The notes beneath the pieces were generated by a model that saw only the letters and a list, made by a program, of their open reading frames with translations, was not told the DNA's origin and did not search any database. The translations under genes and the position numbers were made by a program. This document shows, in pieces, positions 1 to 9,559 of a DNA stretch of 62,000 nucleotides (position 1 is the stretch's first letter; each line of letters starts with the position of its first letter). Source of the DNA: Glandiceps talaboti (taxonomy: Eukaryota; Hemichordata; Enteropneusta; Spengelidae); NCBI RefSeq assembly GCF_964340395.1, contig NC_135569.1, positions 8,054,040 through 8,116,039 on the forward strand, given 5' to 3'.

Positions 1-1576
1 TAGTGTGTCAATATCCTCAAAGCAACGCCATTCTGGTTTGCCTTTAGTAATGGGGTTTACATTTTCCGGAAATCGAGTATGTGTGAATTGTACAATGGTC
101 TTTTGATATTTTTTACCTAAACATTAACTACCAAATTGGAGGAATCGTCATTAAAATTGATCATAACTTACCAATAATTTTTAATGTGTATTGAACTGTA
201 CGATTGAGTGAAGTAATACATGTAATTGAAATCGAATTAATAATGAGATGTTCACATGCCTATTCAAAGCATAAGTGGTTTTATTGGGTGATTGCTGATG
301 GACATGGGATTTCCCAATTGCTAAAACATGCTTGTCAATAATAACAAAATTTATGTCGAAATATTAACGTGCATCAAATTGAATATGACTGGTACACATT
401 ACAAGCTTGTAACACTCCTGCCTTAAATCACCATGCTAGACTGACTGTGAATTTAATCTCATATAAACCCCAAATTCAAGATCCTTCCATATGTGTGTAT
501 ATTTGAATATTGGAAAACGTTTTCAAATGTCAAATGCATTATACCTATCATCTATGGTTTACATACATTAGGCAACCATGAATCAGTGCTGGTGAGTGTG
601 AACCCTTGAGAACATCACAATACCTAGAGATTTGGTATCAAAGTCATAGTGCCTCGTCATCATTCTTAAAACATGAAGTGTTCTATATCAATGTGAAGTT
701 TGAACATGTTGTATTCAACAGTTCGATATATTCGCTGAATGGCAAGATAAGTGATATTTCAGAAATACTTGAAGGATCGTAGAAATTGCCGATGTCCAGC
801 GATCATGTTACTTTCTGTTGCTCCATCGAGCTTGGGAGTCTTCTGTTTCCATGTGAATACCTAACCACTATAGCAAATAATCCACGTACAATTGAAACAT
901 GGAACTCAAGCACACAAATGCTACCTATAGCAGTGTACAAACAGTAAAATCAATGCCGACAGATACGGATTATATTACTATCATATTCTTGGACTTAGTT
1001 GCAAAGAGTGTAATGATTAACCCTGTTCATATGAATAACTCGAGAAGTATGCATTATTATAATACACTTCCAGTAAACAGTTTTTGAAAGAGAAAACGAG
1101 GACTATAACTATATGAATTGAAGTCACAAACCTTCACATCCTCAAAAACCATCGGACGCCATAGTGCCCCCTCCCCAACAGAATGTGAAGTAGAATGAGT
1201 CAATGATTTATCAAATTGTATAAAATTATGTTTTGGTAACGTTTTGCTTGTGTCGTCAATATCTTCGTCTGATATTGACGACTAGCTGGACTTGAAATTT
1301 TAATGGATCTTTGATGATACTCTTTTGTGATCCTCGCCGACCTCGATCTTACAAGTTTGGACATGTTAGTATATTCTATCGACCATTATATGGATTTCAC
1401 TCTTACACTCTTGAAAAAATGGCTTAGGTTTTCATCAAACCGTGCCAGCTCAGCCGTATAGTACTTAACAGGACCTGTCTCGGTCTGCTTTGTCTACACA
1501 AGGACCCACGAGAAGTACGCATAAGCCTAAGGCGTTTGTAAAAAAAAAACATTCAATGTTCCCTTAACCTTTCCAG

Positions 1577-1626
1577 TTCGTTGGAGCAATGAATTCATAT
1601 ACGGAGATCCAAGGAATGTATTCAAG
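1577..1626 (+). CDS. Candidate internal coding exon, unknown protein
   Basis: This 50 nt segment is preceded by a pyrimidine-rich acceptor (cccttaacctttccag) and followed by AAG|GTACCT. In the frame that enters with two bases it reads RWSNEFIYGDPRNVFK and leaves in phase 0. That matches the phase of the candidate terminal exon at 1841, which would give a 214 nt GT-AG intron. A second frame is also open, so the short length gives little statistical support. I recognise no family. The call rests on splice borders and phase compatibility only. Confidence 0.22.
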
Positions 1627-1840
1627 GTACCTAACTAATATCAATTGACTACTTTGCCATTTACTACGAAGAAGTATCTGTGTTATCAATGTTCCATGAC
1701 ATGCACTCTTTTATTTATGTACGGAATGTTACGCTTGTCAAAGGTTGCCCCTGTGCTTTCCATTTGTAATCCACCACTTATTAAGAACTTCAGAACTTCA
1801 GGGATCCCCTCCATAAATTAGGTAACTTGGCCGAGCTCAG

Positions 1841-1981
1841 TTACTTGCTCCTACGACGTCAAAATTGAGCTACAGACCTTTCCCCAAGGTTGAAAAAATA
1901 CAACAGCCGCAGGTTATGTCAGGAAATGTCCCCGTCTACCCATTACACAAAGATAAACCAGGAGACATCATAAACCTATGA
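1841..1981 (+). CDS. Candidate terminal coding exon, unknown protein
   Basis: An open frame runs from 1826 to a TGA at 1979-1981. The nearest usable AG is at 1839-1840, giving a 141 nt exon of 46 codons plus stop in phase 0. The product is rich in Pro, Lys and polar residues and ends PLHKDKPGDIINL. The acceptor has a poor pyrimidine tract, which is the main weakness. Local G+C is clearly above the surroundings. No canonical AATAAA was found close downstream. Family unknown; it may be the last exon of the gene that includes 1577-1626. Confidence 0.25.
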   Translation, partial: LLAPTTSKLSYRPFPKVEKIQQPQVMSGNVPVYPLHKDKPGDIINL

Positions 1982-2250
1982 GGTCTGTTGAAAACATATT
2001 ATGCTTTTCAGCAGGTTATCAACAGAGGATATAAAAGGAAAATCCAGATTACGGAAAGATAGAAGATACGCTGATGTGTCGGAACGATAACGTTAATGTT
2101 GACAGAAAAGCTTGTTTTAACGAATTCGTGTCTTGTCACAATTTATCATTATTCTAATAATATGACATCTGTGTTCATACGAGGTCGTGATAAACTCTCG
2201 TTCTGAACAAACAAAAGTTCAAAACAAGGTTGTGGCATCGGACGTTTCAG

Positions 2251-2427
2251 TGCACGACTTACAAATACAATGCCAATATCTCATTGCCACAATAACGTCA
2301 CAACGATCTAATTATATTCCATCCAATCCAATCCACATAAATAACGGGCAGACCGACGCGACGACAGATTATGCAGACGACAGTTGTTCACTGCAACCAG
2401 AATTAGTCGATCCACAAGATAGAAGTT
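2251..2427 (+). CDS. Candidate internal exon, acidic polar segment
   Basis: An open frame crosses a segment bounded by gacgtttcag on the left and a perfect GTAAGT donor at 2428-2433. The 177 nt interval encodes 58 whole codons, entering in phase 1. The product contains NGQTDATTDYADDSCSLQPE and is acidic and polar without obvious domains. The same frame stays open to a TAA at 2469-2471, so a terminal exon is possible instead. The open length alone is within chance expectation for a window this size. The strong donor and GC-richer composition are the reasons for listing it. Confidence 0.25.
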
Positions 2428-2479
2428 GTAAGTTTAGAGTTACACACAAAGGATTTCATTATCGTGGATAAAGGTAGTA

Positions 2480-3240
2480 CTGATAACAAGAGCATAGCCT
2501 CTTAGTTATACCAACCGGGACAGGCGAATGCTCAATAGAAGCCATTTTACTTAGATTTATTTCAGATAGAAAGATATGATAATAATCTTTCAAAGCTCCT
2601 TGAAAAGAATTATCGAGAGGAAATTATTCTCGTCATCGTACCTAGACTGACTATTCAAATGATTGATCCAAAGGTTGACATCTCAACAGAACAATATTAA
2701 TACAATATTAAGAAAGTTTGAATAATACTATGCAGCGTACAAACGTTCCAGATATGTGTACTCGTGACATCTTTGCAATGCTAATGTTGATGCTATCGGT
2801 ATAATTTTGAAGGCATGAGGGCAAGGGACAGGCAACTGAATTCATACATACTCGTAGATGTCTAAATAACAGTATAAATAGACTATCCCGGGGATTCGTT
2901 ACACTGAAATTTTACATGTGAAGAATACGTACGTCAACCCTCAAATATACGATGAGTCTAATTTGGTATTCAAATCTTGTTTCCAGTTACACCAAAGGAT
3001 GACATGTAGTATCTGCACATCTTACCTATATGCACATTATCTCACGCTCTTGGGGCGCCGTCATAATTTACATACGAACACAAAGTACGTTTAGTAGGGC
3101 AACAGTCAATAGGAATTTGAAATAATTTATGGCGAGAAGTACATCATTTCATTCTTAAAAATCGTTACAACAATGCATTAGTCGTAGCGTGTTAGATAAT
3201 GTACTCATTCTTCAGTTCTTACCTTCCGTAAAGGAAGGTG
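2480..3240. other. No feature recognised
   Basis: AT-rich sequence with stops in all frames. I see no convincing exon, repeat or structured element here. Confidence 0.5.
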
Positions 3241-3277
3241 ATGTTATGCTTGTGTGTGTATGTTTGTGTGTGTTTTT

Positions 3278-3278
<1 letters not shown>

Positions 3279-3312
<34 letters not shown>

Positions 3313-3313
3313 G
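3279..3313 (+). repeat. (TCTG)n microsatellite
   Basis: About nine units of TCTG follow a short TGTG-rich lead-in. The overlapping ORF, with its repeated CLSV residues, is a by-product of the repeat. Confidence 0.95.
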
Positions 3314-3515
3314 GACTCAATATCTCAATTCTCTAATAGAACTTACCATGCAACGTTTTACAATAATGAGAGAAACTGATTATCTTGTGTTAAACATCCT
3401 ATGAATGTTAATTAGTAATTTAATCTATCATAATTATACTTGATCTCAAGGCTACATCTATAAATCGGTACATACATGGACGATATAAAAAATATAAGGG
3501 TCCTTTAAAGCTTGT

Positions 3516-3717
3516 TGATATAATAAATACTAATCAATTAGCATTGTTAACAATATTGTTACATTGTTTATAACCAGGAATGATCAATTCATAGTCACCC
3601 TGATCTTTGTGGGAGGTTAATTTTATCAGTAGCTCCAGATTAGGTATTATGATAACCACAGATAATCCCATAGTCCTTTGTGTCTGAGCATGCTCAGTCT
3701 GGATTGCAAGTTCCCTA
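3516..3717 (+). mobile_element. Family A MITE, left-truncated copy (A1)
   Basis: This copy shares the family A body: the GAGCATGCTC palindrome, the block ataatcccatagtcctttg and the right terminus GGATTGCAAGTTCCC followed by TA. The left terminus is missing and the match begins at ataataaatactaatcaatt. It is inverted relative to the complete copy at 3864-4107. The open frame seen here is shared with other family A copies and is not a gene. Confidence 0.85.
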
Positions 3718-3863
3718 TTACTAGTCATTAACTGACTCTTTTAATGAGTGTTAATGTTGTGGTTAAATGTCCAAAGAGAAAACAAGTGCTATTTATGAAA
3801 TATAACTCTAATAAATGTTGGTGAGCAGAACATGACCGTTGGTCATCGCAGCCTTACTCAATA

Positions 3864-4107
3864 GAGAACTTGCAATCCAGACTGAACATGCTCAGACGTA
3901 AACGACTATGGGATTATCTGTGGTTATCGTAATACCTAATCTGGAGCTACCAGATAAAATAAACCTCCCACAATGGTCAGGGTGACAATAAATTGATTAT
4001 TTATGGTTAAAAACACTGTAACATTATTGTTTCAATGCTAATTGATTAGTATTTATTATCACATTCCCCATGATGCAACATTCAACATGGCAGGTTTGCA
4101 AGTTCCC
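3864..4107 (-). mobile_element. Family A MITE, full-length copy (A2)
   Basis: A 244 bp element bounded by TA on both sides (3862-3863 and 4108-4109). Its termini are inverted: GAGAACTTGCAATCC on the left and the complement of GGGAACTTGCAAACC on the right. It lies in reverse orientation to the copy at 29788-30028. TA duplications with short TIRs fit a non-autonomous Tc1/mariner-type element, but no transposase is present to prove it. Confidence 0.88.
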
Positions 4108-4511
4108 TATTTTGAATTATGGTAATAAAAAGATGACAACTGTGCAGAAGTTAATTAAGGCTTTGATACCAAAAAACATAGGCGCTATTCAAACCGATAT
4201 TTTAAAATATAAATGTTGGTTCTCGCGTCGTCGTCCGTTGTGATGAAATTCTATTCTGTCTTCCCTGACATTAACATTAATTATAACATACACAAGAGAA
4301 TTTGTAAGCGTTCGAACAGAAAATATTGGGTTTATATCCCGATAAGTCTGTCACAACAATGTGCGTCAACGCCATTGGTCTTCTGGTCCTCAAAATAGTT
4401 CAGATTAACCAATATATTCTTTTTTTTTACTTTTAAATTAAGGTTAGGTTAACAAGTTATTAAATTAGTCCCCAATGTTTTTTTCTTCATGCAGACTGTA
4501 TATATTTGTGA

Positions 4512-4594
4512 TATATTGGTTTTGAGAATACGAGTCAATGACGAGGCTTCTTATGTCACTCACATTTTCTTCGGCTGAAGCAAATATTGGGAAA
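4512..4594 (-). repeat. Diverged relic of the hairpin element seen at 58.7 kb
   Basis: Read on the minus strand, this segment starts AATATTTGCTTCAGCCGAAG, then a GTGAC.TAAG..GCC block, then a CTCGTATT block. The order matches the 35.2 kb and 58.7 kb copies of the small hairpin element. Divergence is high, so this is a visual homology call. Confidence 0.4.
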
Positions 4595-5617
4595 ATTAAG
4601 TATTCCCTGAGCAATCGCAATGGTATGATATGATCAAACATTCACATTAACAGTTGTCCTTGAATGTGATAAATAATGGACTTGACACCATTGCATCATT
4701 TGTATCTGCATATATCTCAAAGGTCTCAACAGTTCATAAATCAAGTTTTTCCGCAATCCCTGCATCAAAACAATATCACCTTAACTGTGTCCCAATGTGG
4801 TGTACTACGCCTATTACAAATTTTCCTGTCACCCTAGGATAATCAGTAGGTTAAGAATGCTACAACACTACATAAACAAAGAAGAAAAGTCACTGCATAT
4901 TATGTTGCTGTCTTAATACATATTGACATCGCTTTCATGCGCAATGTCCAACATGCTACTATCCCATTTGAAAGACGTTTTGGAAAGCAGCCATGTGCAA
5001 ACCGAGTCATATCTATGTACAATAGTGAATGTATCAGTAGAGAACAAATGCTGTGGGCAGAATAGGCACTTAACGTAAGGGTATTCTTTACGATAATAGA
5101 AACACAAGCATGTCTGGAAAGATGAGAGAAATGCAATACATCATTAATACATGGTTATTCTATGCAATAAACCTTAGGCTATGCTTTTTCGACGTATGTG
5201 TATATTTGATTTCACTGTATTCCGGATTTACTTACGAGTACTTCCACAGGAAAAGAAACAAGGTGATTTAACTGAAATAGATATTTTAGCCCGACTACAT
5301 CCAAGTACACTATTTGTATATGTTATTCATTGTATCTGCCGTCAATCAAGCCGCTTTTTTTTAAAGTCTAGGTAGATTTTCCCTCATATGAGAGATATGA
5401 CAAGGATTTAAATTTAATAGGGTGTTGAACCACATTAACTTCTCTTTGGTAAACATTTAACGATAGCAATGGCATGGTACTTTCATCTTATCTTTCTTTA
5501 CTATTATTCAATATCACTGAGTTGTAAAATGCTGAAGTATATATATTCATATGAATGTAAGTGTCTCGCTGGAGAGAACAGTGCTCGATGCAAATATTAG
5601 TAGCAGAGCATTTTAGA

Positions 5618-5680
5618 CTTAATTCAAAGGAATAAGGATGTAATAAGCCGTCTTATTACATCCTTATTCTTTTGAATTAA

Positions 5681-5681
<1 letters not shown>
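5618..5681. repeat. 64 bp near-perfect palindrome
   Basis: Two 30 bp arms (5618-5647 and 5652-5681) are reverse complements with a single mismatch, separated by a 4 bp spacer CCGT. The right arm runs directly into a (TA)n tract. The structure could extrude as a cruciform or fold into a hairpin RNA if transcribed. Confidence 0.95.

Positions 5682-5735
<54 letters not shown>
5682..5735. repeat. (TA)n microsatellite
   Basis: About 27 uninterrupted TA units directly follow the palindrome. Confidence 0.98.
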
Positions 5736-5738
<3 letters not shown>

Positions 5739-5808
5739 CGTAACTCGGTGAGTATCAATCTGCTATAAGACAGTGCTCTATACCGCAGTGGCAGAGCGTA
5801 ATAGTTTT

Positions 5809-5810
<2 letters not shown>
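5736..5810. other. Unique 75 bp spacer between two TA tracts
   Basis: A GC-richer spacer between the two TA tracts. Read on the minus strand it has a faint tRNA/SINE-like look (gctctgccactgcggtatag), but there is no clear B box, so it may simply be part of an older repeat into which TA expanded. Confidence 0.35.

Positions 5811-5888
<78 letters not shown>
5811..5888. repeat. (TA)n microsatellite
   Basis: About 39 uninterrupted TA units, leading into a GT-rich tract. Confidence 0.98.
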
Positions 5889-5891
<3 letters not shown>

Positions 5892-6004
5892 GTTTGTGTG
5901 TGTATGTGTGCGTTCTTGCTATGTGGCATACGTATGTTTGCGTGCGTATGTGCGTGCGTGTGTGCGTGTATATGTGTGTGTGTGTGTGCGCGCGCGCGCG
6001 CGCG
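5889..6004. repeat. GT-rich tract ending in (GT)n(GC)n
   Basis: Mixed TGTG/TGCG repeats finish with alternating GT and then about 17 bases of strict GC alternation (5988-6004). Alternating purine-pyrimidine sequence of this type is a classical Z-DNA former. ORFs across it are low-complexity artefacts. Confidence 0.95.
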
Positions 6005-6451
6005 AGTAAACAACATAAGTTAGTAGGTAGTGAAACTAAAGTGTTATGTTGCCGATTCTTTAGACGTTACTGTGGCATTTGAATTCGTGTGAATCAACAG
6101 AGTACACTTCCACTTCACTCCTTATTTCCGATCACTAAAGATTTCCTCACATTTATAGCATATCATCAGACATGACTCCCTAAAGACCAACTGCATTTAT
6201 GTTTTGTAGTTGCATCAAAATCCCCGCTGTAGCAGTAACAAAAATGTCAATTCACCGACCTCTTATTAACCAAAGGTCATCTAGTGGAATGATTATTTTT
6301 GCCTCATTTAGAGAACTTTACATCATCTTCTTTGTAAGCAGAATTTTTCTTGGAGTCAATTCCGATCAAATCTATCATGTCAGGCCATGTTCTTTTTCTA
6401 GAAATGAGTGGCTTTATTTTCAGTAATTTCCGAATCGTTTGGGAATTTCAG

Positions 6452-6515
6452 AGGAAGCAGACAAAATGACTGGATTGATAGAGAGCGAAGCCCCAGCATG
6501 GCGCCATACTCTCAG
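6452..6515 (+). CDS. Candidate short internal exon, strand uncertain
   Basis: This 64 nt GC-rich segment has a good acceptor (tttgggaatttcag) and a CAG|GTATTT donor. Two plus frames are open: one reads EADKMTGLIESEAPAWRHTL, the other starts GSRQNDWIDRERSP. The minus strand is also open across 6420-6629, with residues such as CKKYLRVWRHAGASL. GC-rich patches lose stops on both strands, so coding is plausible but not shown. No family recognised. Confidence 0.2.
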
Positions 6516-6999
6516 GTATTTCTTACAGTATGTCTTTTTATTGGACAATTTAGCGTCCATAACCCAAGGTATTGCCGGTGAATAAGAAACTATGCAGGGC
6601 CTAACAAGGTCCGTGTACATCGTTCTCATACTTTAAGCTAAGTGGTAGATGTATAGATCGCCTGTCTGATATTCAATACGTTTGTGATAATTGTTATTCC
6701 TTGGTCGTCTTCTGATGCACAGGAAATGAAAGTGACAAAAATTGGCATAGTTCTCGATTTCCTGTGTGTTCATTCACTCCTGACATTTCAGGTTTCAATT
6801 CAAACTCTTGGACGGTAACGTTCAATTTAGTACATGGCAACCATGGAATGTAATGATAGCGTCACACACAAATACAATAATGGTACCATGTAATGAAATA
6901 TTGTGTTGCCAAGGAAAAAATTGGTACGCTTTCTTTCCGGATATCAACCTTGAACCTTTTGGGTAGGGTGTGCGAGAATAACTATATTACATACTCGCC

Positions 7000-9390
7000 C
7001 AAGATTATATCGGGTTATGCTACACAGATGGCAACCTATGAAGCCTTAAGAAGATAATCTAAATCAGAACTCCAATCTAACAAATGTATCAATATTGTGT
7101 AAAAATAGACAGGTCACTTTGGTTGCCTTGGAATGGTATATCACAGTCACTAAATTAGTAATAGAGTGTTTTAGGTAGGAAACCTTCGTAATTCCTTTTA
7201 CGACTTAAGTTAAACTCCGGTGAGCTGTATTAGAAAGGATGACAGTGCCTGTATATGCTAAAACTGTAACTACAATAAAACCTAGGAAAGGGAAGACAAA
7301 TAGAAAGTGCATGTCTTGTATTTAATGTTCCTATATTCTGCTCTGGCCATTACATAAGTTTGTAAATTTACTATTTGACACATGTGATAAAATTATAACA
7401 TATGTATGTTTTAAAAGCATTTCAAAGGAATCCAAAAGGAGACGATAAATATAAAGTCAACTTCTATTTATAGAATGTTAAAATGTTAAAAACAATAGGC
7501 AGATATAATATGTACGTTCAATCAAGTCATATAAATCATATTTTCACTAATCATTGTATCATTTTCCTTGCATCAAATACTATTATATTTGCCCCTTATA
7601 CAGCAGTGGGAAAAGTATGTAAGATCTACAAACTGTACACATAAGATACGTCTTTTCCGGGGCTAATACGGTATAGCATTTACCTTGCCCACACACTTTT
7701 CAACATCTTCCCACCAATGTATAGTCTAAAAGTAACAGTATGCTGTCTCAAATCGCATGATTGTAAAAATGCTACATACAAGTGAATGCTTTCATCGCCA
7801 AAAGGGTATCTTAAGAAGGAGTTTGGTTCAATTAATTTGTTAATTAATTCTTATTTAGACTGGTACGTTTGTTATTTCGCCTGAGTGATAACGTACGTAT
7901 TTATTTCACATTATTTTTGTAAGTTAATTATTATAAATATTGATTATAACAAGCGAATCGGCCATTCCGATGTAGACGCGCAGCTGAGAGTCTTGGGACA
8001 ACATCAATAGTTCAAAGTAGGATAAATGTTTTGGTAGTAAATTATGCCCCCCCCCCCACCTAATTCGGCCAAAATTGAAAATGTTTCAGATAGCACAATC
8101 AATTTCAAGTCAGTATGTAGTAGTATGCAGTGCTATGGATACAAAGCCAATGTGCAGTAGTATGCAGTGCTAGCTATGAATACAAAGCTGGCAATAGGTA
8201 TGTAGTGAGGAGAACAATTTATTGTATTCTAGTACCATGCATTTACTATGTCAAAAATCTTCCATTTCTCAATTTGACATTTTTTAGAAATATTTGTATT
8301 TAGGAGTACAAAGTAGATCCATTAAAAGTAAAACCATTGTCGTAGGATAAGACCTAAATGGCTCAACCCCCTCCCCTCCCCCCCACCCCGTAAAAGAATT
8401 TATTTTTTTATAATCATACATTTAACTATTGGTATCGCCCGTTGTGTAATGTGAAGTAGTTCAAGAATTACTCTACGTCCAAATAAGTAAACACAAAATT
8501 TGGTTCTATGTTACTATTATTTGCCTCGCTTGCAAGCGATTATTTTTGTATTATGTTCCTCAACACTTTTTCCGAGAACACACTCAAATAGCCTAGCTAA
8601 TAAATCAGTTGTTTATGGCACGTAAAGTCACATATTATGTACGTCATCAAGTATATACTGGAAAGGTGGCCTGAAGTTCCGTTGTTCGAAAATTCCACGA
8701 GCCAAAAAAGATAATTTTGTCACGTTAGAATGAGTTTCTGTGAAATCATTTAATCTACGAGATAATTGCCAGGCTTCAATACCAATATTCCAACTCTGTT
8801 GTCAATGACTACGGATTATAAAGATATTGGATTGCTATTACTCTGTCGTAATACAATAAGATGTAACGTAATTTGTCAAACAAGTCTCGTATGGCGGCTT
8901 AAGCAGCTCATGTTTCAAAAAAAGATTATGATTCCATACAGAAACACATAGCAAGTATGCAGTAATGAAATGCAAATGACAAATTGATATACATAATAAT
9001 AAATGTGAAATCGCTTAAGCTGTAACTTACCCTAACTTCTGTACAGACGCGTGGTTGTAATGATTACTTCAACAGAAAATGCCTTACAAAATGTGCCTAT
9101 GACATCATATATTTGAATACATCAGGTGAAAGTAGTTGCGTATGTGGAACTACCTAAAACGGCTCTATAACGACTATTCAAACTGATGTTTTAGTATCGG
9201 CTGTTGCCATCGTAACCACGGCCTTGTTCCCTAACATCGTCTTGTAATTGGTAGACATCGTGGAGGAGTTGACTTATAGATTATTTCTTAGCAAACGTCA
9301 ATGTACAGGACAGGGTTGAATACGAAATCGAATGTTTATAATGGCCACAATATTGTATTATTTACTGTTCAAGTATTAACGTTGTCTTAG
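7000..9390. other. Mostly unannotated AT-rich DNA
   Basis: It holds a C run at 8047-8057, a two-copy tandem duplication at about 8116-8195, and C-rich runs near 8370-8390. A short GC-richer patch at about 7975-8005 is open on both strands but too short to call. Confidence 0.5.
8116..8195 (+). repeat. Two-copy tandem duplication, ~37 bp period
   Basis: The segment gtagtagtatgcagtgct followed by a gaatacaaagc-type block is repeated about 37 bp later as gcagtagtatgcagtgct with the same following block. The copies differ by a few substitutions and a small indel. Confidence 0.8.
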
Positions 9391-9420
9391 AAATGAAAAC
9401 TCTCAAAGTTAACTATAAAT

Positions 9421-9553
9421 TATATGTGTGTTTATGTGAATATGTATGTATGTATGTATTATGTATGTATGTATGCATGCATGCATGCATGCGTGTGTGC
9501 GTGCGCGTGTTTATGTGTCTGTGTGTGTGTATGTGTGCGTGTGTGTGTGTGTT
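9421..9553. repeat. Compound (TATG)n/(GCAT)n/(GT)n microsatellite
   Basis: Blocks of TATG, GCAT and GT follow each other with imperfect borders. The overlapping ORFs on both strands are by-products. Confidence 0.95.
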
Positions 9554-9559
9554 AAGTAT

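Larger units (their letters stand above)
806..2180. other. Locally GC-richer 5' region with weak exon signals
   Basis: This stretch holds several GC-richer islands (about 806-865, 1440-1515, 1577-1626, 1826-1981) in an AT-rich background. The 1440-1515 island is open in frames on both strands: a plus reading after an AG at about 1471, and a minus reading that begins after a T-rich acceptor at about 1540. The strand cannot be decided by eye. Only the two plus-strand candidates listed separately have a splice layout that joins in phase. No promoter or polyadenylation signal was recognised. Confidence 0.3.

Noticed and set aside
3534-3728. Conserved ORF shared with 29910-30104 (RELAIQTEHAQTQ)
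   Set aside because: Both are frames across family A MITE copies; the similarity is DNA repeat homology, not a gene family.
5624-6082. Three ORFs with long Tyr-Ile repeats
   Set aside because: They translate the TA and GT tracts; any frame of a TA repeat is open.
7931-7983. Minus-strand terminal exon reading LRVYIGMADSLVIINIYNN
   Set aside because: Good acceptor, but only 19 codons and the plus strand is equally open in the same GC-rich patch.
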